DNA of 64,000 nucleotides, taken from Sphingomonas sp. J315. Its GTDB lineage: Bacteria > Pseudomonadota > Alphaproteobacteria > Sphingomonadales > Sphingomonadaceae. Of the stretch, positions 9,528 to 20,246 are shown piece by piece (position 1 is the stretch's first letter; the number at the start of each line of letters is the position of its first letter). Where the stretch lies: contig NZ_CP088296.1 in NCBI RefSeq assembly GCF_024666595.1, positions 62,001 through 126,000 on the forward strand. The letters run 5' to 3'. The translations under genes were made by a program, and so were the position numbers. The notes beneath the pieces were generated by a model. That model searched no databases, was not told where the DNA came from, and saw only the letters and a list, made by a program, of their open reading frames with translations.

Positions 9528-9905
9528 ATGGCTCTGTACGAGCATGTGTTCCTTGCGCGCCAGGATCTGGCACAGGCGCAGGTGGACGCACTGGCGGAAA
9601 CCGCCACCAAGATCGTCGAGGATAATCAGGGCAAGGTCGTCAAGACCGAGACCTGGGGTCTTCGCAGCCTCGCCTACAAGATCGCGAAGAACCGCAAGGC
9701 GCATTACGTGATGCTCGAAATCGACGCCCCCGCAGGTGTCGTCGCCGAGCTCGAGCGCCAGACGCAGATCAACGAAGACGTGATCCGCTACATGACCGTC
9801 CGCGTGGACGAGCTGGAGCAGGGTCCGACCGTGATGATGCGCAAGGGTGACCGCGAGCGCCGCGGTCGTCGCGACCGCGACGGTGACGAAGGCCGGGGAG
9901 AATAA
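9528..9905 (+). CDS. rpsF: 30S ribosomal protein S6
   Basis: 125-residue S6 of the small ribosomal subunit, where it pairs with S18 in the platform. It begins [14 protein letters not shown] and contains the conserved [19 protein letters not shown]; the C-terminal tail is a run of Arg/Asp/Gly. ATG 9528 is chosen because family members start with MALYE; the longer reading from 9456 has no support. It leads the rpsF-rpsR-rplI operon with a 3-bp gap to rpsR. Confidence 0.97.
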   Translation: MALYEHVFLARQDLAQAQVDALAETATKIVEDNQGKVVKTETWGLRSLAYKIAKNRKAHYVMLEIDAPAGVVAELERQTQINEDVIRYMTVRVDELEQGPTVMMRKGDRERRGRRDRDGDEGRGE

Positions 9906-9908
9906 GAC

Positions 9909-10133
9909 ATGGCACGACCCTTTTTCCGCCGCCGCAAGAGCTGCCCCTTCTCCGCGAAGGATGCGCCCCGGATCGACTATAAGGACGTTCGCCTGCTGCA
10001 GGGCTTCGTCTCCGAGCGTGGCAAGATCGTCCCCTCGCGCATCACCTCGGTGAGCGCGAAGAAGCAGCGCGAGCTGGCGATCGCCATCAAGCGCGCACGC
10101 CATCTGGGCCTGCTGCCCTTCATCGTTAAGTAA
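9909..10133 (+). CDS. rpsR: 30S ribosomal protein S18
   Basis: 74-residue S18, partner of S6. It begins [15 protein letters not shown] and ends with [14 protein letters not shown], both highly conserved. It lies between rpsF and rplI, as in nearly all bacteria. Confidence 0.98.
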   Translation: MARPFFRRRKSCPFSAKDAPRIDYKDVRLLQGFVSERGKIVPSRITSVSAKKQRELAIAIKRARHLGLLPFIVK

Positions 10134-10144
10134 GGAGCGGACCC

Positions 10145-10743
10145 ATGCAAATCATTCTGCTCGAGCGGGTCGAGAAGCTCGGCCATATCGGCGACGTGGT
10201 GACGGTGAAGGACGGGTTCGCCCGCAACTTCCTGCTTCCCAACAAGAAGGCGCTGCGCGCCAACGAAGCCAACCGCAAGGTGTTCGAGGCAGAATCGCGA
10301 GCGCATCGTCGCCGAGAACGCCGCCAAGCGCACCGAGGCAGAGAAGGAATCGAAGAGCCTTGAGGGCGTTTCGGTCACCCTGATCCGCCAGGCGTCGAAC
10401 ACCGGCCAGCTCTACGGCTCGGTCGCGGTGCGCGACATCGTCAGAATCGCTCAACGCCGATGGCCACAAGGTCAACAAGGCGCAGGTCGTCCTCGACAAG
10501 CCGATCAAGGCGATCGGCCTGTACGAAGTCCGCGTCGCGCTGCACGCCGAGGTTGCGGTGACCGTCAAGGTCAACGTCGCCCGCTCGCCGGAAGAGGCCG
10601 AGATGCAGGCACAGGGCGTCAACGTGATGGAGGCGATGTTCGAAAAGGACGAAGCCGGCTTCACCGAGGATTATGATCCCAACGCCGAACCCGGCGAGAT
10701 CGCTGTCGAAGCGACCGAGACCGAGGAGCAGGCCGAAGGCTAA
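10145..10743 (+). CDS. rplI: 50S ribosomal protein L9 (two frameshifts in this sequence)
   Basis: L9 of the large subunit. The first frame gives [19 protein letters not shown] and [16 protein letters not shown], the family signature. Two single-base insertions then shift the frame, an extra A at 10291 and another at 10443. Removing both gives a continuous 198-residue protein through [25 protein letters not shown] and [13 protein letters not shown] to an acidic tail ending EEQAEG. Both insertions make the same string CAGAATCGC where CGAATCGC is expected. L9 is strongly conserved and its reading frame here is perfect apart from these two bases, so a sequencing artefact is far more likely than a broken gene. 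Confidence 0.93.
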
Positions 10744-10776
10744 ACCCCTCGCCGTTTCCGGTCCGAACAAAGAGAA

Positions 10777-10813
10777 GGCCGCCCAGACGCGAAGTCTGGG
10801 CGGCCTCTTTTTT
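10777..10813 (+). terminator. Strong intrinsic terminator of the rpsF-rpsR-rplI operon
   Basis: A perfect 12-bp GC-rich stem, GGCCGCCCAGAC with its complement, a GCGAA loop, and a run of six T after the stem. It begins 33 bp past the rplI stop. A textbook Rho-independent terminator. Confidence 0.92.
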
Positions 10814-10836
10814 CGCTTGGGAGCGAAACTCTTGGG

Positions 10837-10914
10837 TTACGGTGCGGCGACCATCGCACCCAGCACCGCAACCAGCGGAATGGCGGCCAAGGCCACCGAC
10901 ATCAACTTGCCCAT
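10837..10914 (-). CDS. Possible 25-residue membrane peptide
   Basis: A very short frame reading MGKLMSVALAAIPLVAVLG and ending in VAAP, almost all hydrophobic, as one membrane helix. Upstream on the minus strand are TTAACC and TAGAAT 17 bases apart, resembling -35 and -10 boxes, but the TAGAAT is only 4 bases before the ATG, so the message would be leaderless or start at the second Met. No family is recognised. It sits between the rplI terminator and the mutL stop. Could be chance. Confidence 0.3.
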   Translation of the reverse strand: MGKLMSVALAAIPLVAVLGAMVAAP

Positions 10915-11003
10915 CTGTATTCTACCTGAAGCGTCGTTCAGGGTTAACAATGCGTAGGCGATGGGAAGGTTGCATCGGTCCGGGACTGACGACCCCCCTT
11001 CGC

Positions 11004-12817
11004 CTACTTCCGCCCGAACAGCTTCTCGATATCGCCATGCGCCAGCTTCACCCAGGTCGGTCGGCCATGGTTGCACTGGCCCGAATGCGGCGTGACCTCC
11101 ATCTCGCGGAGCAGCGCGTTCATCTCTGCGACCGACAGCACCCGACCCGCGCGGACCGATCCGTGGCACGCCATCGTCGCGGCCACATGGTCGAGTTTTT
11201 CCTTGAGGCTCAGCGCCTGGTCGAACGCCGCCAGCTCATCCGCGATGTCGGTGACGAGTGCGATCACATCGCCCTTGCCCAGCATCGCCGGGGTCGCGCG
11301 GACCAGCATCGCGCGCGGGCCAAAGCGCTCCAGCTCCAGCCCGAACTCCGCCAGTTCGCCCGCCCGCGCCTCCAGCCGGTCGCACGCCGGCTCGTCCAGC
11401 TCGACCACCTCCGGCAGCAACAGTGCCTGGCTTGCGACGCCGCCACTGCTCACCGCACGCCGCATCCGTTCGAGGACGAGGCGTTCGTGGGCAGCGTGCT
11501 GGTCGACCAGCACCAGGCCGTCCTCCGCCTCGGCGACGATATAGGTCCGCGCGACTTGCCCCCGCGCGACGCCGAGCGGGTAGCTGATCGCCGCCGGGAC
11601 CGGCTCGGCGGCGGGTTCAGCGCGCGCCTGTGGGGGTGGCGTGAAGAAAGTCGGGCGGCGGTCACTCAAGCTCGTCACCCCAGCGAAAGCTGGGGTCTCC
11701 CCGAGATTACCGGCATCGCTTCCCCACGGGAGACCCCAGCTTTCGCTGGGGTGACGTGAGGGGTTCTGATCGGGCGCTAGCGCCTCGCTCGTCCACAACC
11801 CCATCACCGCCGCATCGGGACGCTGCACGCTGCGATGCCCTGCCCCGTCCAGGGCCCGCCTCAGCCCGCTGACGATCAACCCGCGCGCGAGCTGCGGATC
11901 GCGGAAGCGCACCTCGGTCTTCGCCGGATGGACGTTCACATCGACCTGGTCGGGCGGCACGTCGAGGAACAGCGCCACCACCGGATGACGGTCGCGCGCC
12001 AGCATCTCGGCATAGGCGCCGCGCACCGCGCCGGTGAGCAGTCGGTCCTTCACCGGGCGCCCATTGACGAACAGATATTGGTGGTCCGCGACGCCGCGGT
12101 TGAAGGTCGGCAATCCCGCGACCCCGCCCAGCACGATCCCCTCGCGCTCGAAATCGATCCCGACGCTGTTCGCCGCCAGATCGCGGTCGGTCAGCGCCGC
12201 GACGCGCGCGATCCGGTCCATCCCCTCCTGAACGCTGAGCACGCGCCGCCCGTCATGCTCGACCGAAAAGCCGATTTCGGGCCGCGCCATCGCGAGCCGC
12301 TTCACCACGTCGAGGCAGGCGGCATATTCCGAGCGGGTCGAGCGCAGGAACTTGCGCCGCGCCGGCACCTTTTCGAACAATCCCTCCACCCGCACCCGCG
12401 TCCCGGGGGGCAAGGCCGCCGGCCCCTCGGCCGCCAGTGCGCCATTGTCCACCGTGCGCGACCAGCCATCGGCCCCGCGCGGGCGGCTCTCGACCGTGAA
12501 GCGCGACACGCTGGCGATCGACGGCAGTGCCTCGCCGCGAAAACCCAGTGTCGTGACCGCATCGATGGCGTCATCGGGCAATTTCGACGTTGCGTGCCGC
12601 TCCAGCGCCAGCGCCATTTCGGCGGGCGTCATCCCGCATCCGTCGTCGGTAACCTCGATCAAGTCGATCCCGCCACCGCCCAGCCGGACGGTGATCCGGG
12701 TCGCCCCAGATCGACAGCGTTTTCCACAAGTTCCTTGAGCGCGCTGGCAGGGCGTTCCACCACCTCACCCGCTGCAATCCGGTTGACAAGATGCTCCGGC
12801 AAGCGGCGTATTGACAT
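11004..12817 (-). CDS. mutL: DNA mismatch repair protein MutL, endonuclease type (one frameshift)
   Basis: Mismatch-repair ATPase that links MutS to strand removal. The N-terminal GHKL domain shows [20 protein letters not shown], the ATP-lid segment [16 protein letters not shown] and DDGCGM. The C-terminal half carries [12 protein letters not shown], which fits the DQHA(x)2E(x)4E endonuclease motif, and ACHGSVRAG plus CNHGRPTW, so this is a self-nicking MutL as expected where MutH is absent. One base is missing near 12709, between GTCGAT and GGGGCGACC; restoring it gives about 604 residues. The linker between the domains includes a palindromic repeat (11673-11756) translated in frame. ATG 12817 has no clear ribosome site. 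Confidence 0.93.
11673..11756. repeat. Paired palindromic repeat inside mutL
   Basis: Two perfect 29-bp inverted arms (11673-11701 and 11728-11756) with a 26-bp spacer. Each arm is itself a hairpin (CCCCAGC, GAAA, GCTGGGG). On the mutL strand the element is open and reads [10 protein letters not shown] ... [11 protein letters not shown]. This is a dispersed repeat unit rather than MutL sequence; it falls in the variable linker between the ATPase and dimerisation domains, where it can be tolerated. Confidence 0.85.
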
Positions 12818-12962
12818 GCAGGATGGTGTAGCCCAAGCGACGCCATCCTGCGAGCTGTATCCGCCAGATTTCCTGTTCCGGAGCTGACCTGCTCCGGATT
12901 GGTCAATGCTAACTCAAATGCAGAATCGCGCCGCCCCTCACGCGCGAAGGACGGAACAATAG

Positions 12963-14006
<1,044 letters not shown>

Positions 14007-14019
14007 GGAAGCGGGGGCT

Positions 14020-14901
14020 ATGGCGCCGCCACATAACCGGCGCTCCGGCTTTTCACGGCGAGCGCAATATGGGCTCTTCATCGGATATGTGGTCGCGGTC
14101 GGCGGTGCGCTGGTCGCGGTCGCGCTGCTGCTGCTCTCGACGCTGAACCCTCCCGCCTATGCGGTAGTGCGCGGCGCCTTTTCCGAACTAGTCACTCCCG
14201 TCGCGTCGGGTGCGGACTGGACGCGGCGCGGCATTTCCGGCGTGCCCGGCTGGATTGGCAGCTTCTTTGCCGTGCGCAGCGAGAACGCACGACTGAAGGC
14301 CGAACTCGAGGCCAACAAGACGCTGGTCGAACATGCCCGGGTCGTCACCCGCGACAACCGTCGGCTGCGCGCGCTGGTCAAGCTGCGCGACCGCGTCGCC
14401 GATCCGGTGGTCGCCGCGCGCATCGTCTATGCCAGCGGCTCCAGCACACGGCGCTTCGCGACGCTCAACGCCGGCAGCTGGCAGGGCGTTCGTCCGGGCC
14501 AGCCGGTGCGCGGCCCCGACGGGCTGATCGGTCGGGTGGTCGAGGTCAGCCCGAACACCGCGCGCATCCTGCTCGTATTGGACCCCGAAAGCGTCGTTCC
14601 CGTCCGCCGCATCCGTGACGGCCTGCCCGCGATCGCCGCCGGGCGCGGCGATGGGTTGCTCGAAATCCGCTCCGCAGGTGAAGCGCAGGTGCTGTTCGAG
14701 CCGGGCGATACGTTCGTCACATCGGGCACCGGCGGATTGTTTCCACCCAATATTGCGGTTGCAATCGCTCTAGAACGCGCCCGCGACACGGCGAAGGCCA
14801 AACCGACCGCAAGTCCCGACATGCTCGATTATGCATTGGTCCAGCGCGCCTTCTTCCCTGAAGCCGCCGATGTGCGCGCGCCGGACGCAGCACCGCGGTG
14901 A
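14020..14901 (+). CDS. mreC: Rod shape-determining protein MreC
   Basis: 293-residue bitopic protein linking MreB to the periplasmic wall machinery. One membrane helix near residues 15-38 is followed by a coiled-coil stretch (AVRSENARLKAELEANKTLV) and the beta-barrel core with RFATLNAGSWQGVRPGQPV and GLIGRVVEVSPNTARILL. It follows mreB by 13 bp and its stop overlaps the mreD start. Confidence 0.95.
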   Translation: MAPPHNRRSGFSRRAQYGLFIGYVVAVGGALVAVALLLLSTLNPPAYAVVRGAFSELVTPVASGADWTRRGISGVPGWIGSFFAVRSENARLKAELEANKTLVEHARVVTRDNRRLRALVKLRDRVADPVVAARIVYASGSSTRRFATLNAGSWQGVRPGQPVRGPDGLIGRVVEVSPNTARILLVLDPESVVPVRRIRDGLPAIAAGRGDGLLEIRSAGEAQVLFEPGDTFVTSGTGGLFPPNIAVAIALERARDTAKAKPTASPDMLDYALVQRAFFPEAADVRAPDAAPR

Positions 14902-15410
14902 CGGGTACACCTTTTGCGGGCCTTGGCCAGCCGAACGTCTCGAAACGTGCGCGCTGGCTCGCTCCGCTGACGATCGTCCTCGCCTCGCTCATCACGCTCA
15001 TCCCGTTCAAGGCGACCGTCCCGCTGCTTCCGCCTTTCGGGCTGATGATGCTGCTCGCGTGGCGGCTCCATCGGCCCGATTTGCTCAAGCCGTGGGCGCC
15101 ATTGCTGCTTGGCTTTGTCGACGACATGGTCAGTGGCCAGCCGCTGGGCAACGCGATGTTCTTCTGGACGGTGTCGTTCATTGCGATCGATGTGCTAGAT
15201 ACGCGGATCGTGTGGCGTGACTTTCTTCAGGACTGGCTGCTGGCCGCCGGCGCGATCGGATTTTGCCTGATCGGCGGGCGGCTCGTTGCTGCGCCGCTCG
15301 ACGCGCATGTCGACACCGTCCTGCTGATTCAGATCCTGATCTCGATCGCGCTGTTCCCGGTCCTGTCACGCCTCGTCGCCCGCCTCGATCGCCGGAAGAA
15401 ATGGCAATGA
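14898..15410 (+). CDS. mreD: Rod shape-determining protein MreD
   Basis: 170-residue integral membrane protein with about five helices, including LTIVLASLITLIPF and the stretch around LGFVDDMVSGQPLG, a conserved MreD segment. GTG 14898 overlaps the mreC stop (GTGA) and its own stop overlaps the mrdA start (ATGA), so translation of the operon is tightly coupled. Confidence 0.92.
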   Translation: MTGTPFAGLGQPNVSKRARWLAPLTIVLASLITLIPFKATVPLLPPFGLMMLLAWRLHRPDLLKPWAPLLLGFVDDMVSGQPLGNAMFFWTVSFIAIDVLDTRIVWRDFLQDWLLAAGAIGFCLIGGRLVAAPLDAHVDTVLLIQILISIALFPVLSRLVARLDRRKKWQ

Positions 15411-17472
15411 GCGGCCCGGTGCGTATGATCACCGAGGCGCAGCAAAGCTACAGCTTCTCGCGCCGCGCGATGCTGGTTGGCGGGGTTCAGGCAACGTTGG
15501 GACTGGTCCTGGCGGGGCGAATGACCTGGCTCGCCGTCTACGAGAACGACAAGTACAAGCTGCTGGCGGAGAGCAACCGCGTCAACCTGACGCTGACGCC
15601 CCCACGCCGGGGTTGGATCGTCGACCGACGCGGCGTACCGATTGCCAACAACCGCACTGATTTCCGGGTCGACATCATTCCCGACCGGCTTGAGAACAAG
15701 GCTCAGGTACTGACTACGCTGCAACGAATCCTGCGCCTGACGGCAGAGGATATCAGCAGGATCGAGGATGATCTGAAGGGCGCGGCGGGGTTCCAGCCGG
15801 TCCAGGTCGCCGAAAATCTCGACTGGGAACGCTATGCCTCGGTCAGCGTGCACCTGCCCGAACTGCCGGGCGTGGCCCCGACCCGCGGCTTTGCCCGCAA
15901 CTACCCCGCCGGAGCGGCGGTCGGGCATCTGATCGGCTATGTCGGCACCGCCTCGGCCGAGCAGTTCAAGGAAACCAAGGATCCGCTGCTGCTCACCCCC
16001 CGGCTTCAAGCTCGGCAAGGACGGTCTGGAAAAGATGCTGGAGGGTACGCTGCGCGGCACCCCCGGCGCGAAGCGATCCGAGGTCACCGCGCGCGGAAAA
16101 CTGGTCCGGGAACTCGAAACCCGTGCCGATGTGCCGGGAAAGACGGTACGGCTGACCATCGACGCCGGGCTACAGGAATATACCGCCCGGCGCCTCGGCA
16201 ACGAGTCGGGATCGGTCACGGTATTCGACATCACCAATGGCGACATCCTCGCGATGGTTTCGATGCCCTGTTACGATCCGAACGCATTTTCCGATGGCAT
16301 CAGCCGCACCGAATGGAAGTTGCTGTCGCAGGACGACCATCTGCCCCTGATGAACAAGACGATGCAGGGGCTGTACCCGCCCGGCTCGACCTTCAAGCCA
16401 GCGACCGCCCTCGCCATTCTCGGAGCGGGCGTCGATCCCAAGCGCGTCGTGTATTGCAACGGCGGCTATCAGCTTGGCAATCGCCGCTTTGGTTGCCTCG
16501 GTCGCCACGGGCCGATGACGATGCACACCGCGATCGCGCGCAGCTGCAATACCTATTTCTACACGATCGGACGCGAGATCGGGATCGAACCGATCGCAGC
16601 GGCAGCACGCAAGCTGGGGTTCGGCGCGGAGTTCGACCTGCCCCTCCCCCTCACAGCGTTACGGCACCGTCCCCGACACCGCGTGGAAGCAGCGCCGCTA
16701 CAAGCAGGACTGGACCCAGGCCGATACGCTCAACGCCTCGATTGGCCAGGGATATGTGCTGGTCAGCCCCTTTCAGCTCGCGGTCGCCACGGCCAGGATC
16801 GCGTCGAGCCGGGCCCTCCTTCCCTCGCTCATCATCGACCAGCCCAAGCCGCCACTGCGCCTCGATTTCCCTGAGGAGCATCTCGCGATCGTCCGCGCCG
16901 GGATGGACGAGGTGGTCAATGGCCACGGCACGGCGGGCGCGTCGCGCCTTCCCTTTGAAAATATCCGCATGGCGGGCAAGACCGGCACCGCGCAGGTCCG
17001 CCGCATCATGGACCGCAACCGCGGCCAGGGCGGCGAGTGGAAATATCGCGACCATGGCCTGTTCATCTGTTTCGCCCCGGTCGAAAATCCACGCTATGCC
17101 GCGTCGGTGGTGATCGAACATGGGATGGGCGGGTCGCGCGCCGCGGCACCGGTCGCAAAGGACGTGCTGACCTGGCTGTTCGACCGGCAAAAGGCGATCA
17201 ACGCGCTCGCGGTACTTGAGGCCGGGTGGGGCGGCGACATCCGCACGCGCATGGCGGCGAAGGAGGCGGCGTTCCGCTCCGCGCAGGGTTTGCCCCCACG
17301 CCCGGCTGACGCCGCGCCAGCAGCTGTGGCCACCCCAACCCCCTCTCCGACGTCATCTCCCGCGGCGACGGCAACCGCGCCGGCCGCACCCGCCCCTACT
17401 CCGGTGCCCACACCGTCGCCGACGGCAGTCGCTCCGCCCTCAACCAGTGCTACGCCGGAGGCTCCCCGATGA
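15407..17472 (+). CDS. mrdA: Penicillin-binding protein 2 (two frameshifts in this sequence)
   Basis: Transpeptidase that cross-links side-wall peptidoglycan as partner of RodA. ATG 15407 overlaps the mreD stop and gives a short cytoplasmic tail, a membrane helix (about residues 20-40) and then PPRRGWIVDRRGVPIANNRT. The catalytic SxxK is in PPGSTFKPATALAIL, SxN in SCNTYFY and KTG in MAGKTGTAQV. Two C insertions break the frame: a C6 run at 15996-16001 and a C5 run at 16646-16650. Dropping one C from each restores 687 residues. The last 60 or so residues are a Pro/Ala/Thr low-complexity tail. The gene is essential in rods, so error is the likelier reading. Confidence 0.94.
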
Positions 17473-18596
17473 CCACGATCGGTTCGGGCTTCGTCCCCGC
17501 CCCCGTGCTGCGTCTGCCCTGGGGCGCACTGACGTTGGTCGTCGGCATCGGCCTGTTCGGCACGGCGATGCTCTATTCGGCGGCGGGCGGCAGCCTGACC
17601 CCCTGGGCGCTCAGCCACGGCATGCGCTTCTCGATCTTCCTCGCGATCGCGCTCGCCATGTCGCGCGTGCCGGTCGACTGGTATCGCCAGCTCGCCTTCC
17701 CGATCTATGGCATCTGCATCGTGCTGATCGTCCTGACCGAGCTGATCGGTCATGTCGCGGGCGGCGCGCAGAGCTGGCTCGACCTCGGCTTCATGCGGCT
17801 CCAGCCGTCAGAGCTGACCAAGCTCGCCCTCGTGCTCGCACTGGCGCGATTCTACGAGATGCTGCCCACTGGCGAGACGCGGAAATTCGGCGCGATCTGG
17901 CCCGCGTTGGTGTTGACCATGATCCCGGCGGGTTTGGTGCTGGTCCAGCCCGACTTGGGAACCGCGGTCATGATTATCGCCGGGGGCGGCGCAATGATGT
18001 TCCTCGCCGGATTGCCGCTACGCCTGTTTATCGCCGGCGGCATGGCGGGGGCGGTCGCGGGCCTGCTGATGATCAACTACGGCATGCAGGAGTATCAGCA
18101 GAAGCGCGTTCTGATCTTCCTCAATCCGGAACAGGATCCCCTGGGTGCCGGCTATCACATCACGCAGTCGAAGATCGCGATCGGATCTGGCGGGTTGTTC
18201 GGCAAGGGCTTTGGGAACGGCACTCAGGTCCACCTCAATTACCTGCCCGAGGGGCATACCGACTTCGTCTTCGCTCTGATCGCCGAGGAACTGGGGCTGG
18301 TCGGCGGCGTCGGGCTGATTGCCGCATTCGTCGCGCTGTGCCTTTGGGCGATCGGAGTTGCCGCACGTGCGACCAGCAAGTTCGAACGCCTGACCGCAGC
18401 CGCGATCTCCGCCACGATCTTCTTCTACGTGGCGATCAACCTGCTGATGGTGATGGGCCTGGCCCCGGTGACCGGAATCCCCCTCCCGCTGGTCAGCCAT
18501 GGCGGGTCTTCGATGATGACCGTGATGTTTGCGATCGGCATCCTGTTCGCAATCGACCGTCAAAATCGGCATAATGCCACCACCGCCCGCTGGTAA
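17469..18596 (+). CDS. rodA: Peptidoglycan glycosyltransferase RodA
   Basis: SEDS-family glycan polymerase, 375 residues with about ten membrane helices, working with PBP2 in the elongasome. Conserved stretches include WLDLGFMRLQPSELTKLALV, QPDLGTAVMI, YLPEGHTDFVFALIAEELG and GIPLPLVSHGGSSMM. The ATG overlaps the mrdA stop (ATGA). It closes the mre operon. Confidence 0.97.
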   Translation: MTTIGSGFVPAPVLRLPWGALTLVVGIGLFGTAMLYSAAGGSLTPWALSHGMRFSIFLAIALAMSRVPVDWYRQLAFPIYGICIVLIVLTELIGHVAGGAQSWLDLGFMRLQPSELTKLALVLALARFYEMLPTGETRKFGAIWPALVLTMIPAGLVLVQPDLGTAVMIIAGGGAMMFLAGLPLRLFIAGGMAGAVAGLLMINYGMQEYQQKRVLIFLNPEQDPLGAGYHITQSKIAIGSGGLFGKGFGNGTQVHLNYLPEGHTDFVFALIAEELGLVGGVGLIAAFVALCLWAIGVAARATSKFERLTAAAISATIFFYVAINLLMVMGLAPVTGIPLPLVSHGGSSMMTVMFAIGILFAIDRQNRHNATTARW

Positions 18597-18704
18597 CGGG
18601 CCGTTTTTGGCAAAAAGCCTGTTGCATTCCCGAAACTCGCCCGCTATCCGCGCCACTCCCGAACGCGGCAAGCGGCTCCAGAGCCCCTTCCCTTCGCCCG
18701 GAAT

Positions 18705-18780
<76 letters not shown>

Positions 18781-18819
18781 TCTCCTTTCAGTCGCTTAAC
18801 TCGGTTATTTGTGACCAGA

Positions 18820-18856
18820 TGGAGGCCATTTCGGCCTCCACTGTGACCTTTTTGTG
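18820..18856 (+). terminator. Hairpin downstream of tRNA-Lys
   Basis: TGGAGGCC and GGCCTCCA form a perfect 8-bp stem around ATTTC, 40 bp past the tRNA, with a T5 run about ten bases later. Probably ends the tRNA transcript; the distance to the T run is longer than ideal. Confidence 0.5.
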
Positions 18857-19485
18857 ACCGACCGCCGTCCGATTCCCGAGGGGGCCATTGCGTCCCGACC
18901 TGGCCTCAAAAATCAGCTGGCCGGCATGGGACGCCAACTGCTTGGCCGACAGGTGCGTGAACGACGCACCATTCCGGGGCCAATCCGCAACTGGCGAGTT
19001 GGCGCCGGACTGACGTGCCACGCGACATTGAAACCAAAGGCAGCGCCGGTCCACCATATGGCCTGGCGGCTTTGCTTGGCGACCCTATCGTAGGACAGGC
19101 GAAATGCCCGATCCCGACCCCTCTTGGACCAGGGAGCGAGGCAAAATACGCGTTCGGCCTCGCCCGGCAACCCGGGTCCGGACGGGACTTTGGCAAACGG
19201 TCAGTATTCGAACCTCATACCGACGCGGAAGCGACGGCCGATCGGCTGCTTTCGGAGTCGATCGCTTGGCGGTTGCATGACGGCTTTGCTGACTGTCCGC
19301 ATTTTCTTGGTATGCGATTGCAGGAAATAGCCGTCCGAGTTTGGCTACGGCTAGCTGCCAGCGAGCGTCAGAATTCCCGGGACACTTTGGTCGCGAGTCA
19401 GGGCGATTTCGTCGCTTTGTGCGCGATCCATCCGCCGTCGTAGCGAACGACTGGCACCGCCTGCAGCGCGTGGCATCGAACGACG
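18857..19485. other. Gene-free stretch after tRNA-Lys
   Basis: About 630 bp in which I can support no gene. Open frames exist on both strands (for example 19015-19443 plus and 19085-19528 minus) but overlap each other, lack ribosome sites and match no family I know. Its position next to a tRNA 3' end suggests a decayed insertion, but no integrase remnant or repeated tRNA end is visible. Confidence 0.5.
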
Positions 19486-19791
19486 ATGACGATCTCATCC
19501 AAAGCATTTGTATTGCGCCGGTCCGCAAAGCTGGCCGGCTGGATCGGCTTCGCGTCGTTCGAACTGCTGGTTGTCGCGCTCGTCAGCCTTGTGGCTTCAG
19601 TCCGTTGTTGCGGCGCCGACAGTCCGGCTGGTCCTCAATCGCCGGGCGAGTGGCTCGCGCTCGCACTGTTTGCCCCGGTCATGCTGCTGCTCGGCGCAGC
19701 AGTCGGCGGCGGGATCGCGTTCGCGCTGGAAGGCCTGCTGCGTCTCTTCGCCCGCATAGCCGGATCACGTCCAGACGGATCTTCGTCGTAG
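19486..19791 (+). CDS. Small two-helix membrane protein, unknown
   Basis: 101 residues with two hydrophobic segments, around residues 18-38 (WIGFASFELLVVALVSLVA) and 56-80 (LALALFAPVMLLLGAAVGGG). The loop between them contains a Cys pair and PAGPQSPGEW. No family is recognised. The ribosome site is weak. It precedes the exported protein at 19877 by about 85 bp on the same strand. The membrane pattern argues for a real protein, but it is not certain. Confidence 0.5.
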   Translation: MTISSKAFVLRRSAKLAGWIGFASFELLVVALVSLVASVRCCGADSPAGPQSPGEWLALALFAPVMLLLGAAVGGGIAFALEGLLRLFARIAGSRPDGSSS

Positions 19792-19876
19792 GCGCGGGCA
19801 TCGCCGTCGCGCCCTGCTGGCCAAGACAGCGGCAAGCAACCGACAAGGCACCCATCACTTCTGAGAGGAGACCATC

Positions 19877-20230
19877 ATGACTTCAACGCCTGTCAAGCTT
19901 GCCCTGGCCGGATTGGCCACGGCTGCCGCCATCGGCCTTGCCTCCCCCGCTCATGCAGGCACCGGGTGCAACGGCGTGGTCAACATTCTGGTGTGGGGCT
20001 GTGCCCCCTGGGACAACAACAATGGGCCGCAATACCCCTATTACAAGAAGAAGCAGGTCACGATCCAGGCACCGCGGGGCAGCCGGATCACGATCAAGGA
20101 CGGACATGCAGTCGTGAACGTGAACGGTCGCGACTATCCGGTAGTGAACGGTGCCAGCGGCGTCATTGCGGCGGGCGGAGGCAATGTCGTGTCGGCAGGC
20201 GGTGGCAACGTCATTTCAGCGGGGGGCTGA
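19877..20230 (+). CDS. Small exported protein with Gly/Asn C-terminal repeat
   Basis: 117 residues. A clear signal peptide (LALAGLATAAAIGLASPAHA) is followed by a mature part with two cysteines (GCNGVVNILVWGCAPW), a Tyr/Lys stretch, and a beta-like segment ITIKDGHAVVNVNGRDYPV. The C-terminus is a short repeat, AAGGGNVVSAGGGNVISAGG. A strong GAGAGGAG ribosome site precedes the ATG. No family is recognised; surface or periplasmic location is inferred from the signal. It converges with the hydrolase gene at 20247. Confidence 0.75.
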   Translation: MTSTPVKLALAGLATAAAIGLASPAHAGTGCNGVVNILVWGCAPWDNNNGPQYPYYKKKQVTIQAPRGSRITIKDGHAVVNVNGRDYPVVNGASGVIAAGGGNVVSAGGGNVISAGG

Positions 20231-20246
20231 ACCTGCGGGTCTGGAC

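Noticed and set aside
10285..10450. Programmed frameshifting in rplI
   Set aside because: No slippery heptamer or downstream pseudoknot, two shifts in the same direction at one motif, and L9 is not known to use recoding.
19015..19443. 142-codon frame after tRNA-Lys
   Set aside because: No ribosome site, overlapped by an equally long antisense frame, no family features.
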